This document shows positions 52,546 through 60,818 of a stretch of DNA of 64,000 bases, piece after piece. The position numbers and the translations under genes are program-made. Under the pieces are notes generated by a model. It saw nothing but the letters and a program-made list of their open reading frames with translations, did no database searches and had not been told where the DNA came from. The stretch is from Deltaproteobacteria bacterium. Lineage in GTDB: Bacteria > Desulfobacterota > Binatia > UBA9968 > JAJDTQ01. Position 1 is the first letter of the stretch. Each line of letters begins with the position of its first letter. The stretch spans positions 124,001 to 188,000 of the forward strand of contig JAPPNF010000167.1 of assembly GCA_028818755.1 (NCBI GenBank). The letters run 5' to 3'.

Positions 52546-53643
52546 TTACGCATACGTAAAGATCGCCCGCCCCAGGATCTTGCCTTCCTCCAGGTCCGCT
52601 ACCGCCTCGTTGACCTGATCCAGGCTGTAGCGGCGCGTCACCAGGTCGTCGAGCTTGAGCTTGCCTTCCCGGTACCAGCGGACGAACGTGGGGAAGTCGC
52701 GGTCCGGGAGGCAGTCGCCGGCGTGGGTGCGGGTGAAGTAGCGCCCTCCGGCGAAGAGATTGGTGTTGATGAGCGGCGTCGCGCCGGGGGGCGGCAGGCC
52801 GATCAAAAGGGCGGTGCCGCCGCGCTCGAGCCCCGGAGCCCCGGTGCGCACCGAGCGCAGGATCTGGTCCTGGGTGGTGGGATGCCCCACCGCGTCTAGC
52901 GCGTAGTCCGCGCCGCCACCGGTCAAGTCGGTGATGGCCTCCACTGGGTCCACCTTGCCGGCGTTGATGCAGTGGGTGGCGCCGAAGCCCTTGGCGAATT
53001 CGAGCTTCTCGTCGTCCAGGTCCACGGCGATGAGCGGGTAGGCGTCCACCACCGCGGCGGCCGAGATGGCGCACATGCCGATGCCGCCTACCCCGTAGAC
53101 CGCCACCGACTGCCCCGGGCCCACCCGCAGCGTGTTGATGATGGCGCCGGAGCCGGTGGTGACGGCGCATCCGATGACGGATGTCACCTCCGTGTCCACG
53201 TCGTCGTCCATGGGTAGCACCACCCGCTCGGACGCCACCAGGTGCTCCGCCCAGGTGGACGCCGACGCCCAGATGGACTGTTCGCGCCAGACCGCCGGGA
53301 TGGGCGGCCGCATGTTGAGGGCGTGGGAGACGGGCGGCAGCGGCGACTCGGGGGCGTTGCGGTCGACCCAGGTGGTGAAGACCCGGTCGCCCTCCTTCAC
53401 GTGGGTCACGTCGCGGCCTTTGGCCACCACCACGCCGGTGGACTCGTGCCCCAGGAGCGCCGGCAGCTTGGAACGCTGTTCCTCCGGGGAGCGTTGGATC
53501 TGGTGGAGCTGCGAGTGGCAGATGCCGCTGGCGTAGAGCTTCACCAGCACCTGGTCGGGAGCCGGGTCCGGAAACGTGACCTCGTCCACCACCAGGGGTT
53601 TGCGCGATTCCACCAGGATCGCGGCACGGGACTTCGTTGGCAT
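52546..53643 (-). CDS. Zinc-type alcohol dehydrogenase family protein
   Basis: A 365-residue medium-chain dehydrogenase. The catalytic-zinc region has ASGICHSQLHQI and LLGHESTGVVV, and the coenzyme site is VYGVGGIGMCAISAAAV with Asp in LIAVDLDDEKLEF (NAD preference). The four-Cys structural zinc lobe is missing (DRVFTTWVDRNAPESP has no Cys), as in many non-classical members. It heads the minus-strand run at 53.6-48.8 kb and is divergent from the next amidohydrolase gene. Confidence 0.88.
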   Translation of the reverse strand: MPTKSRAAILVESRKPLVVDEVTFPDPAPDQVLVKLYASGICHSQLHQIQRSPEEQRSKLPALLGHESTGVVVAKGRDVTHVKEGDRVFTTWVDRNAPESPLPPVSHALNMRPPIPAVWREQSIWASASTWAEHLVASERVVLPMDDDVDTEVTSVIGCAVTTGSGAIINTLRVGPGQSVAVYGVGGIGMCAISAAAVVDAYPLIAVDLDDEKLEFAKGFGATHCINAGKVDPVEAITDLTGGGADYALDAVGHPTTQDQILRSVRTGAPGLERGGTALLIGLPPPGATPLINTNLFAGGRYFTRTHAGDCLPDRDFPTFVRWYREGKLKLDDLVTRRYSLDQVNEAVADLEEGKILGRAIFTYA

Positions 53644-53902
53644 GGCGCTTTCCTTTCCGTCAGACGGCCGGGGCCGTGCCGGCCCCCAAGGCCGTGTGGC
53701 CGCCCGTGGGCGGCTTCGCAAATTTCGTGACTAGTTGCCGGCGGGTGGTTTGTCAAGGGATCGCCCGGCGGCGGTTTCCGCTGGTTCCCGTTTCAAAAAG
53801 GTGGTATCCACGACTACGGAATTCAGTGTTCCGTCCCCGCGCCCGCGCATCCTCACAACGCGGTTTGCGAGACGGGACGCCAGGAAATCGGGAGGTGCGA
53901 TC

Positions 53903-54979
53903 ATGTCCATTATCGATGCCGACGCCCACGTCGTCGAGTCCGAGCATACTTGGGACTACATGGAACCGGCCGACCAAAAGTATCGTCCGCTCGTCGTCAA
54001 GCCGACCGGCGAGGGGGGCGGCGAGTACTGGTTCATCGACGGCAAGATCCGGGGACTGGTGCGTATCGTCATGACCGCCCAGGAACTGGGCGAGGTGGCC
54101 GAACGCACCGGCCGGGTGATGTTCACGCCTCAGGAAACGCGCGAGATGGAGAACGTCGAGGCTCGCCTCAAGCACATGGACGAGCTGGGCATCGACGTGC
54201 AGGTACTCTATCCCACCATCTTCATCGAGCAGGTCACCGACAAGGCCTCGGTGGAGATCCCGCTCTGCAAGAGCTACAATCGCTGGCTGACCGACCTTCA
54301 CAACCGAGGGAAAGGACGCCTGCGCTGGATCTGCGTGCTGCCGTTGCTGGATATGAGCGCGGCCCTTGAGGAGTTGGAGTACTGCAAGCAGAACGGCGCC
54401 TGCGGGGTCTTCATGCGCCCCATCGAGGGCCATCGCCTGCTCACCGATCCCTACTTCTACCCCCTCTACGAGAAGGTGAGCGAGCTCGACATGGCCGTGG
54501 GCGTGCACGTCGGCAACGGCAACCCCCAGGAGCTGGACCTCGTGTCCCAGTACAACGGCGGCGGCAGCTTCTGGAAGTTCCGCATCCCGGTCATCGGCAT
54601 GTTCCACTCGGTGATCATGGGCGAGATCCCGAAGATGTTCCCCAAGCTCCGCTTCCACTGGGCCGAGGCCGCGGCGCTCTGGGTCCCGTACGTGGTCAAG
54701 GACCTGCAGCGCCGCTGGGGCGCGCAGAACAAGGACCTGCCGGACAACATCCTGAAGGAGTACCGGCAGTACGTGTCGTGCCAGACCGACGACGACGTGG
54801 ACTACGTCCTGCGGTACTCGGGAGAAGACAACATCGTCATCGGCACCGACTACGGCCACAACGACCAGTCCACCGAGATCGAGGCGCTGCAGAACCTGAA
54901 GGAGCTGGGCAGCATCACCGAGCCGCAGTACGAGAAGATCGTGACGCAGAATCCGAAGGAGCTGTTCGCGCTGAATTAG
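53903..54979 (+). CDS. Amidohydrolase-2 family protein
   Basis: A 358-residue protein whose ATG at 53903 follows GGGAGGTG. The N-terminus MSIIDADAHVVESEHTWDY carries the first metal ligands, DMAVGVHVGNGNPQEL the middle His, and IVIGTDYGHND the late Asp. The family includes decarboxylases and hydrolases of unsaturated or aromatic acids. It is one of four such genes here and is divergent from the alcohol dehydrogenase gene. Confidence 0.88.
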   Translation: MSIIDADAHVVESEHTWDYMEPADQKYRPLVVKPTGEGGGEYWFIDGKIRGLVRIVMTAQELGEVAERTGRVMFTPQETREMENVEARLKHMDELGIDVQVLYPTIFIEQVTDKASVEIPLCKSYNRWLTDLHNRGKGRLRWICVLPLLDMSAALEELEYCKQNGACGVFMRPIEGHRLLTDPYFYPLYEKVSELDMAVGVHVGNGNPQELDLVSQYNGGGSFWKFRIPVIGMFHSVIMGEIPKMFPKLRFHWAEAAALWVPYVVKDLQRRWGAQNKDLPDNILKEYRQYVSCQTDDDVDYVLRYSGEDNIVIGTDYGHNDQSTEIEALQNLKELGSITEPQYEKIVTQNPKELFALN

Positions 54980-55092
54980 GTATGGGGCAGGGTGCCCGGT
55001 CTTTCGGGAGCAGCCCGCACGATGATGGATTCCCGTAGGGCGACCGGCCGGTCGCCCTACTCGTTACAACTCGATAATTCGGGAGCGCTTGG

Positions 55093-55635
55093 CTAGTCTG
55101 CCTTGGTGCGCATGCGCCAGCGCTGGTACTTGGCGCGGCCCTCGTCGCAATTTTCCAGGGTCAGCCGCCGTATGAGATGCACCGGGCGGCCGCCTCCGCC
55201 CTCGCGCGAGTCACCGCCCGCCACGGTCACGCACAGCTTCGGCGCGGCCGTGGCAACGATCTCGCCGTTGGCGTTCATCGAGAAGCCCTGCCCCGAAGAT
55301 CCGTCGCACTTCGCCAGACCCAGCCGGGCGCCTGTCTCGGCAGCCGCCGTCATGCACACGTCGAAGCCCGGCATGTGGAACCGCCCCGCCTTGATGCCGT
55401 CGCTGTCGAACCCCTGGTCGACGCCGATCTCCCCCTGATAGCTGTAGCAACTGTGGGCCTGGAGCCCTCTGTCGACCTTGGCGCGGTGCTTGTAACCGCG
55501 GATGTCGAGGCAAAAGCCGCGCTGGTCGTCCAGGCGATCGACCAGCAGCACCTCCACCAGTTCGCCCGCGTACGCCGAACCGGCAAGCGGAGCGCCCGCG
55601 AGCATGGCCACCAAAATGAGTCCAAGGAATTTCAT
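55093..55635 (-). CDS. Secreted protein, ricin-B-like trefoil
   Basis: A 180-residue exported protein. GGAGG precedes the ATG at 55635. Residues 1-24 form a signal peptide (MKFLGLILVAMLAGAPLAGS). The mature part shows repeated QxF/QxW-like strands (VDQGFDS, GQGFSMN, KYQRWRM) and regular Cys spacing (RGFCLDIRG, LAKCDGS, KLCVTVAGG, LENCDEG), which fits a ricin-type beta-trefoil lectin fold. This would bind carbohydrate or another ligand outside the cell. Assignment is a fold-level inference. Confidence 0.65.
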   Translation of the reverse strand: MKFLGLILVAMLAGAPLAGSAYAGELVEVLLVDRLDDQRGFCLDIRGYKHRAKVDRGLQAHSCYSYQGEIGVDQGFDSDGIKAGRFHMPGFDVCMTAAAETGARLGLAKCDGSSGQGFSMNANGEIVATAAPKLCVTVAGGDSREGGGGRPVHLIRRLTLENCDEGRAKYQRWRMRTKAD

Positions 55636-55707
55636 GGAGCCTCCGTTCGTAGTCAAAGGGTTCAACTTCCGGGCTTCACCAACCGTGCGGACGCACGTTC
55701 ACACTCA

Positions 55708-56694
55708 TTAGATGGAGCGAGGTTCTTTCCCGAGTTTCAGCAGGCGTGCGGCCGTGCCTCCCAGGATATCCTCCTTGATTTGCTCCGAAAGCTCCAGGCT
55801 CCTGATGGCGTCGATGTACTCGCGGATGGCTTGGTTGCCCTTGCCTCCCTGGGTGCTCACGCCGGTGAAGTTCTGCGGATAGTCGGTGGCGAACACCAGC
55901 CTGTCCGGGCGGATGCCGAGGAGGCCGCAACGGAAGGCCGTGATCCCGCCCTCGAAGCCCGAGAGGTCGAAGTAGAGCCGGTCGAAGTACTCCTCGAAAG
56001 GGCGCTTCAAGGTGCCGAACCGGTGCTCCATGGCCACGAGACGGTCCTTGAACGCGGCAATGCCGCCGCCGAAGTGGCCGATGACGAAGTTGAGTTCCGG
56101 GTGCCGGTCCAGCACCCCGCCGGCGATCAGCCGTATGGTGGCGATGGTGAGGTCGATCTCCCGGCCGATGATGCGCGGAAGGTCGTAGCCCTGAATGGAG
56201 TCGTATCCCTTCGGGACCAGCGCCGGGTGCACGAAAATCGGAACGTCGAGCCGCGCGATCCGCTCATAGAACCGGTCCAGCTCCGGGGCATCCAGAAAGA
56301 GACCACCCACCTGTGAGGTGATGGTCACGCCGTGGAGCCCACGCTCCAGCACCGCCCGGTCCAACTCGTCCAGGGCGTTGTCGCCTTCGAGAACAGGCGC
56401 ATGCGCCAGACCGACGAACCTCCCGCCGTGATCCCGTTCCAACTCCGCGTAGGCGTCATTGATAACGCGACAGTCTTCGAGACTGCCGTCCCACCCCAGG
56501 TGGCATGACACCACCGATACGTCCACCCCGGCCTCGTCCATATCCTGAAGCTGCGCCTCGGCATCGTAGAGCTTGGCGTGAAGGGTCATCCGCGGCACGC
56601 CGTCCTCTGTGGCCACGGCGACCTTGTCGGAGTAGAGACCCTTCTCTCGGGCCAGCTTCTCGGGCACGTAGTGATGCTGGAAGTCTATGACCAC
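55708..56694 (-). CDS. Amidohydrolase-2 family protein, ACMSD-like
   Basis: A 328-residue protein. MVIDFQHHYVPEKL (H-x-H region), then DVPIFVHPALVPKG (His), FVIGHFGGGIAAFKDRL and LVFATDYPQNF (Asp) mark the decarboxylase/hydrolase family. It is downstream of the MazEF-like pair on the opposite side of a 3-base gap, but transcribed in the same direction. The substrate is unknown. Confidence 0.88.
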   Translation of the reverse strand: MVIDFQHHYVPEKLAREKGLYSDKVAVATEDGVPRMTLHAKLYDAEAQLQDMDEAGVDVSVVSCHLGWDGSLEDCRVINDAYAELERDHGGRFVGLAHAPVLEGDNALDELDRAVLERGLHGVTITSQVGGLFLDAPELDRFYERIARLDVPIFVHPALVPKGYDSIQGYDLPRIIGREIDLTIATIRLIAGGVLDRHPELNFVIGHFGGGIAAFKDRLVAMEHRFGTLKRPFEEYFDRLYFDLSGFEGGITAFRCGLLGIRPDRLVFATDYPQNFTGVSTQGGKGNQAIREYIDAIRSLELSEQIKEDILGGTAARLLKLGKEPRSI

Positions 56695-56697
56695 AGG

Positions 56698-57051
56698 TTA
56701 GCCCATTGAGCGAAAGCCGAGGAGCACGCGTAGGCTCTCCTCGGCCTGTCGCATGATTGCGTCGGAGGCCCGTCCCGCCCGCTCGATGAGGTATTCTTTG
56801 TCCAAGGTGATGATCTGCGACACGTTGATCACAGACGCCCGTGGCAAGCCTGTCCCTCGCCGGGCAAGGGAGATATTACCAGGCGCCTCAGCCAGTCTGA
56901 GGTTGGAGGTGATGGCCAGCGCGACCACGGTCCGAATTTGGCTTCGGTTGAAGCCGTCGGATTGAACGATCAGAACAGGGCGGCGGTACCCGGGCTCTGA
57001 TTGCCCCGGAACCGGTAAGTCCGCCCACCAGATCTCACCACGGTTCACCAC
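56698..57051 (-). CDS. MazF/PemK-type toxin
   Basis: A 117-residue PemK/MazF-fold endoribonuclease. The N-terminus MVNRGEIWWADLPVPGQSEP and YRRPVLIVQSDGFNRSQIRT contain the expected Arg and Gln/Ser residues of the active site. It overlaps its antitoxin by 7 bases. Ends just 3 bases before the ACMSD-like gene on the same strand. Confidence 0.88.
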   Translation of the reverse strand: MVNRGEIWWADLPVPGQSEPGYRRPVLIVQSDGFNRSQIRTVVALAITSNLRLAEAPGNISLARRGTGLPRASVINVSQIITLDKEYLIERAGRASDAIMRQAEESLRVLLGFRSMG

Positions 57052-57290
57052 TCGTCCTCGGCGGGCAACGAGAGGAATTGGAGGGCCTCGAGCCGTTTGT
57101 CGAGCGTGGAGATCGAGGGGTCTTCGCCGTACACGGCATTGAGCCGTTCCGTCAACTGGTCGCCGGCGTGCCGTGCAACGAACTCACCGACGGCCTTCGT
57201 GTAGAGTTCGCTTCGGGACATACCAAGGTCCTTCGCAGTGCGCTCCGCGGCTTCGAAGACCTCGTCTCGAATGGATATGGCCGTTTTCAT
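57045..57290 (-). CDS. MazE-like ribbon-helix-helix antitoxin
   Basis: An 81-residue antitoxin. The RHH is MKTAISIRDEVFEAAERTAK followed by LGMSRSELYTKAVGEFVARH; the acidic C-terminus should neutralise the toxin. The ATG at 57290 lies 8 bases beyond a palindrome that may be its own operator. Confidence 0.83.
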   Translation of the reverse strand: MKTAISIRDEVFEAAERTAKDLGMSRSELYTKAVGEFVARHAGDQLTERLNAVYGEDPSISTLDKRLEALQFLSLPAEDEW

Positions 57291-57298
57291 GATGCTGG

Positions 57299-57318
57299 AG
57301 TATAACGCAGGTTATACT
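57299..57318. promoter_or_regulatory. Palindromic operator of the MazEF-like module
   Basis: AGTATAAC-GCAG-GTTATACT is a perfect 8-bp dyad with 4-base spacer. It lies 9 bases upstream of the antitoxin start in an otherwise GC-rich setting. TATAAC may also serve as a -10 element. Confidence 0.65.
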
Positions 57319-57384
57319 TTTCGACAACCTGTGTGGTGCCCCTCGCGATTGACCGGCAAACCGTGGACGTGGGAATATGGCGCC

Positions 57385-59532
57385 ATGGAATCCGGTACGA
57401 CCATCATCCCCAGCACCTGCTGGGAGTGCAGCGCCCATTGCGGGTCGCTGGTCACCGTCGAGGATGGACGGGTGACCAAGGTGTCGCCGTATCCCGAGCA
57501 CCCGGCGTCGCTCGGGGCGTTCTGCGTCAAGGGGATCCGGGGGTTGCCGGAGCTGACCTACCATCCGGACCGGGTGCTGTATCCCATGAAACGCACCGGG
57601 CCGCGGGGCGGCGGTAGGTGGCAGCGGGTGTCGTGGGACGAGGCGCTGGACGAGATGGCGGAGGCGATGCTGGCGGTGCGGGAGCGGTACGGGCCGAAGG
57701 CGCTGTGCGGCGCGGTCAGCAACGCACACTTCAGCCGCGGGGTCATGCTTGCGTTGCTGCTGCGCGCCTATGGCTCACCCAACTGGATGATGAACCAGGA
57801 CCTGTGCGGCGGGTGCCGGGCGTTGAGCGACCGTATTACCGGGTTGGCCATCAGCAAGGGCGAGGATATCGACAACACGCGGTGCGCGCTTGTCGTCGGG
57901 CGCAATCCGTATGCGGCGGACCCGCCGCAGTGGCAGGCGCTCAAGCGCGCGAAGGCGAAGGGTGCGCGCGTTGTCGTGCTCGATCCGGGTGAGACGCCGG
58001 CGTCGACCATGGCCGACGTTTGGCTTAGGCCCCGGCCGGGCACGGACGCGGCCATCGGGCTGGCGATGATCCATTGGTTGGTGGAGCACGGCCGCTACGA
58101 TCGCGATTTCGTCGAGCGCTGGTGCCACGGTTTCGACGCGCTGGTGGAACGGGCGGCGCAGTACCCGGCGGAGCGCGCGGCAAAGCTCACCGGGGTGCCT
58201 CGGGCGGACATCGAGAAGGCCGCGGAGTATTACGCCGACGGCCCTTCCTGTTTCGTGAGCGGGCACGGCATCGACGCCTTCAGCGCCGGGGTACAGACCT
58301 TTCGAGCGTTCCATTGCCTCGTTGCCATCAGCGGTAACCTGGACCGCGAGGGCGGCAACCGGCGCGTCAAGAAGCCCGCGGGGTTCACTAACTACATCGA
58401 GGTGCTGCACAAGCCGGAGTTCCGGCTGCCTCTGGAGGTGGAGAACCAGACCATCGGCGCGGACCGCTTCCCGTTGTGGGCGGGACCGGAGGGCTGGCAG
58501 ACCGCGTGCCACAATCCGTCGGTGATCGAGGCAGTGTTGAGCGGCAAGCCGTACCCGGTGCGCGCCATGTACGTCAGCGGCGTCAACATCGTGGTGACCT
58601 ATCCCGACACCCCGAAGACCCTGGCGGCGCTCAAGTCCCTGGACTTCCTCGCGGTGGCCACCCACATGATGAACCCCACGGCCGAGTACGCGGACATCGT
58701 GCTGCCCAAGACCACGGGGCTCGAGGACGAGGAGGTGTCGCTGGAAGGGTCCGGTCCGTGCCTGAGCCTCATCCAGCCCGCGGTGGAGCCGCTGGGGGAG
58801 GCGCGTGGCGACTTCCGCATCGCCCATGACCTGGCCCGGCGCATCGAAGCCCGAGGTGTCACCGAAGCGCGGCGTTTCATTCCCTGGGAGACCAAGCGCG
58901 AGTTCAACGAGTTCCTGCTGGGGGACTGCGGCGTCACCGTGGAGCAGATGCGCGAGAAGGGGTACGCCAATTTTCCGTTCACCTACGGTGACTTCGAGAA
59001 GGCCGGGTTCAAGACCAAGACCGGCAAGGTGGAGCTCTACTCCGAACGCCTTGCGGAGCTGGGTCTCGACCCGCTGCCCGACTACACGCCCACGCGGTCG
59101 GAGCGTGAAACCCCCGCGGTGCGCGACGCATACCCGTTGACTCTGTTGACCGGAGTGCGCGAGCGCACCTACCACCACTCGCGCTTCCGCGACCAGGGCT
59201 GGGCGCGCAAGGTGTCGCCGGACCCGTGGCTCCAACTGCATCCCGAGACGGCTACGCGGTACCGGCTGGCCGAGGACGACTGGGTCTGGGTGGAGACCGC
59301 CGGCGGTCCGGGCCGCTGCCGCCTGAAGGTCCGCGTCACCGAGGCCACGCTGCCCGGGGTGGCGCGCACCGGCATGGGCTGGTGGTACCCGGAGGCCGAA
59401 GCGCCGCACCGGGGCGCGCTGGAGGTGAACATCAACGCCGCCATGCGCTATGATGGGCCGTGGGACCCGGTAACGGGGTCCGCGGACACGCGCGGGTTGC
59501 CGTGCCGCATCGCCAAGGTAGAGACCCTGTAA
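57385..59532 (+). CDS. Molybdopterin oxidoreductase (DMSO-reductase family)
   Basis: A 715-residue enzyme of the DMSO-reductase superfamily, from the ATG at 57385. An N-terminal 4Fe-4S site is formed by CWECSAHCGSLVTV and AFCVKGIRGLPELTYH. Mo/MGD-binding regions are WMMNQDLCGGCRALSDRI, LVVGRNPYAADPPQW and VVLDPGETPAST, and the C-terminal MGD domain is YPLTLLTGVRERTYHHSRF. A Cys-rich region is near the metal, but the protein ligand of Mo cannot be fixed. No twin-arginine signal, 4Fe-4S electron-transfer subunit or membrane anchor is adjacent, so the enzyme seems cytoplasmic and alone. The substrate is unknown. Confidence 0.88.
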   Translation: MESGTTIIPSTCWECSAHCGSLVTVEDGRVTKVSPYPEHPASLGAFCVKGIRGLPELTYHPDRVLYPMKRTGPRGGGRWQRVSWDEALDEMAEAMLAVRERYGPKALCGAVSNAHFSRGVMLALLLRAYGSPNWMMNQDLCGGCRALSDRITGLAISKGEDIDNTRCALVVGRNPYAADPPQWQALKRAKAKGARVVVLDPGETPASTMADVWLRPRPGTDAAIGLAMIHWLVEHGRYDRDFVERWCHGFDALVERAAQYPAERAAKLTGVPRADIEKAAEYYADGPSCFVSGHGIDAFSAGVQTFRAFHCLVAISGNLDREGGNRRVKKPAGFTNYIEVLHKPEFRLPLEVENQTIGADRFPLWAGPEGWQTACHNPSVIEAVLSGKPYPVRAMYVSGVNIVVTYPDTPKTLAALKSLDFLAVATHMMNPTAEYADIVLPKTTGLEDEEVSLEGSGPCLSLIQPAVEPLGEARGDFRIAHDLARRIEARGVTEARRFIPWETKREFNEFLLGDCGVTVEQMREKGYANFPFTYGDFEKAGFKTKTGKVELYSERLAELGLDPLPDYTPTRSERETPAVRDAYPLTLLTGVRERTYHHSRFRDQGWARKVSPDPWLQLHPETATRYRLAEDDWVWVETAGGPGRCRLKVRVTEATLPGVARTGMGWWYPEAEAPHRGALEVNINAAMRYDGPWDPVTGSADTRGLPCRIAKVETL

Positions 59533-59540
59533 GAAGAGTG

Positions 59541-59577
59541 CCCTTCGACTTCGCTTCGCTACGCTCAGGGCGAACGG
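59541..59577. repeat. Intergenic repeat, family A, short copy
   Basis: CCCTTCGACTTCGCTTCGCT then ACGCTCAGGGCGAACGG lies between the oxidoreductase and the TauD-like gene. It is a half-unit, since the matching inverted arm is absent. Confidence 0.75.
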
Positions 59578-59602
59578 GGGCAGGGGCTTCGGAGGAAAAG
59601 CC

Positions 59603-60676
59603 ATGAAGAGCAAAACCAGAAAACCGGCCGTGCTGAGCCAGCCCGTGGTGGACCCCGCGGCCTGGACGGCGGCGGACCTGGACGCCGATCAGAGCTGGAT
59701 CTATCAGCTCACCGAGAGCGATATCGCGGAGCTTGACGCGGCGGTGGCGCGGGTGGAGGAACGCGGGCTCGAGATCATGGACATCCAACGGGACGACTTC
59801 GTGCTCCCGACCCTGGCGGACAGTCTCGACGGGATCTCCGACGAGGTAATAGACGGCCGCGGTATCGGGCTCATACGGGGCGTGCCGGTGCATCGCTACA
59901 GCCGCGAGCAGGCGGCCATCGCCTTCTGGGGAATCGGTACGTACTTGGGCGTGCCCGTGTCCCAGAACGCCAAGGGGCACCTGCTGGGCCACGTGGCCGA
60001 TCTCGGCTCGCACTCGCTCAAGAACCCGAAGCACCGCGGCTACCAGACCCACGACATGCTGCCGTTCCACTGCGACTCCAGCGACGTGGTGGTGCTGATG
60101 TGCCTGCACCCGGCCAAGTCCGGGGGCTTGAGCCGCTTCACCAGCGCGCTCAACGTCTACAACGAGATGCTGAAGCGCCGCCCGGAGCTGGTACCGGAGC
60201 TGGCCGCCCCCATCTACCGCGACCGGCGTGGCGAGATCCCGGTGGGCAAAGAGCCTTGGTGGCAGCTCCCGGTGTTCAACTTCTACGAGGGCTACCTGAC
60301 CGTGAACGTGGGCGGTACGTACATCCGCTCGGCGCAGCGTTTCGAGGAACTGCCGCGCCACTCCGAGGCCCTCAAGGAGGCCCTCGACCTGTGCAGCCAT
60401 CTCTGCGACGAGCTGTCGTACGACATGGAGTTCCTGCAGGGAGACGTGCAGATCCTGCACAACCATGTCACCTGCCACTCGCGCACCGAGTTCGAGGACT
60501 ACCCGGAGCCCGAGCGCAGGCGGAACCTGCTGCGCCTGTGGCTCGCCACTCCCGAAGGGCGGCCGCTGCCGCCGACCTACCGCGACCGTTACGGCCACCT
60601 GAACGACGGCGAGCGGCCGGGCGGCGGCATCGTTGTGCCGGGAACCGTGTACACGGCGCCGTTGTATCCGGAGTAG
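59603..60676 (+). CDS. TauD/TfdA-family Fe(II)/2-oxoglutarate dioxygenase
   Basis: A 357-residue oxygenase. The H-x-D of the iron site is in LPFHCDSSDVVVLMCL near residue 153, and the distal His and Arg in LHNHVTCHSRTEFEDYPEPE and NLLRLWLA near the C-terminus. GGAGG lies before the ATG at 59603. Members hydroxylate taurine, herbicides, betaine and other organic acids; the substrate is not readable. It follows the molybdopterin oxidoreductase by 70 bases with a repeat between. Confidence 0.87.
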   Translation: MKSKTRKPAVLSQPVVDPAAWTAADLDADQSWIYQLTESDIAELDAAVARVEERGLEIMDIQRDDFVLPTLADSLDGISDEVIDGRGIGLIRGVPVHRYSREQAAIAFWGIGTYLGVPVSQNAKGHLLGHVADLGSHSLKNPKHRGYQTHDMLPFHCDSSDVVVLMCLHPAKSGGLSRFTSALNVYNEMLKRRPELVPELAAPIYRDRRGEIPVGKEPWWQLPVFNFYEGYLTVNVGGTYIRSAQRFEELPRHSEALKEALDLCSHLCDELSYDMEFLQGDVQILHNHVTCHSRTEFEDYPEPERRRNLLRLWLATPEGRPLPPTYRDRYGHLNDGERPGGGIVVPGTVYTAPLYPE

Positions 60677-60686
60677 GCCTCGCGCC

Positions 60687-60787
60687 CGTCATCCCGGGCT
60701 TGACCCGGGATCCAGAGGGGTGGCGGGGTGTGGGCATTCGTCCGTGACGGTGCCGCGTCTGGACCCCGGGTCAAGCCCGGGGTGACG
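60687..60787. repeat. Two inverted copies of the B-prime repeat
   Basis: CGTCATCCCGGGCTTGACCC to GATCCAG (60687-60715) and CTGGACCCCGGGTCAAGCCC to GGGTGACG (60759-60787) are inverted, near-identical 29-bp units, 43 bases apart. They could fold with each other and end the TauD transcript and the opposed GrdE-like transcript. The gap 60677-60818 holds nothing else. Confidence 0.8.
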
Positions 60788-60818
60788 GGGAGGAGCCGGG
60801 ATGACGTGACGGGTCGGC

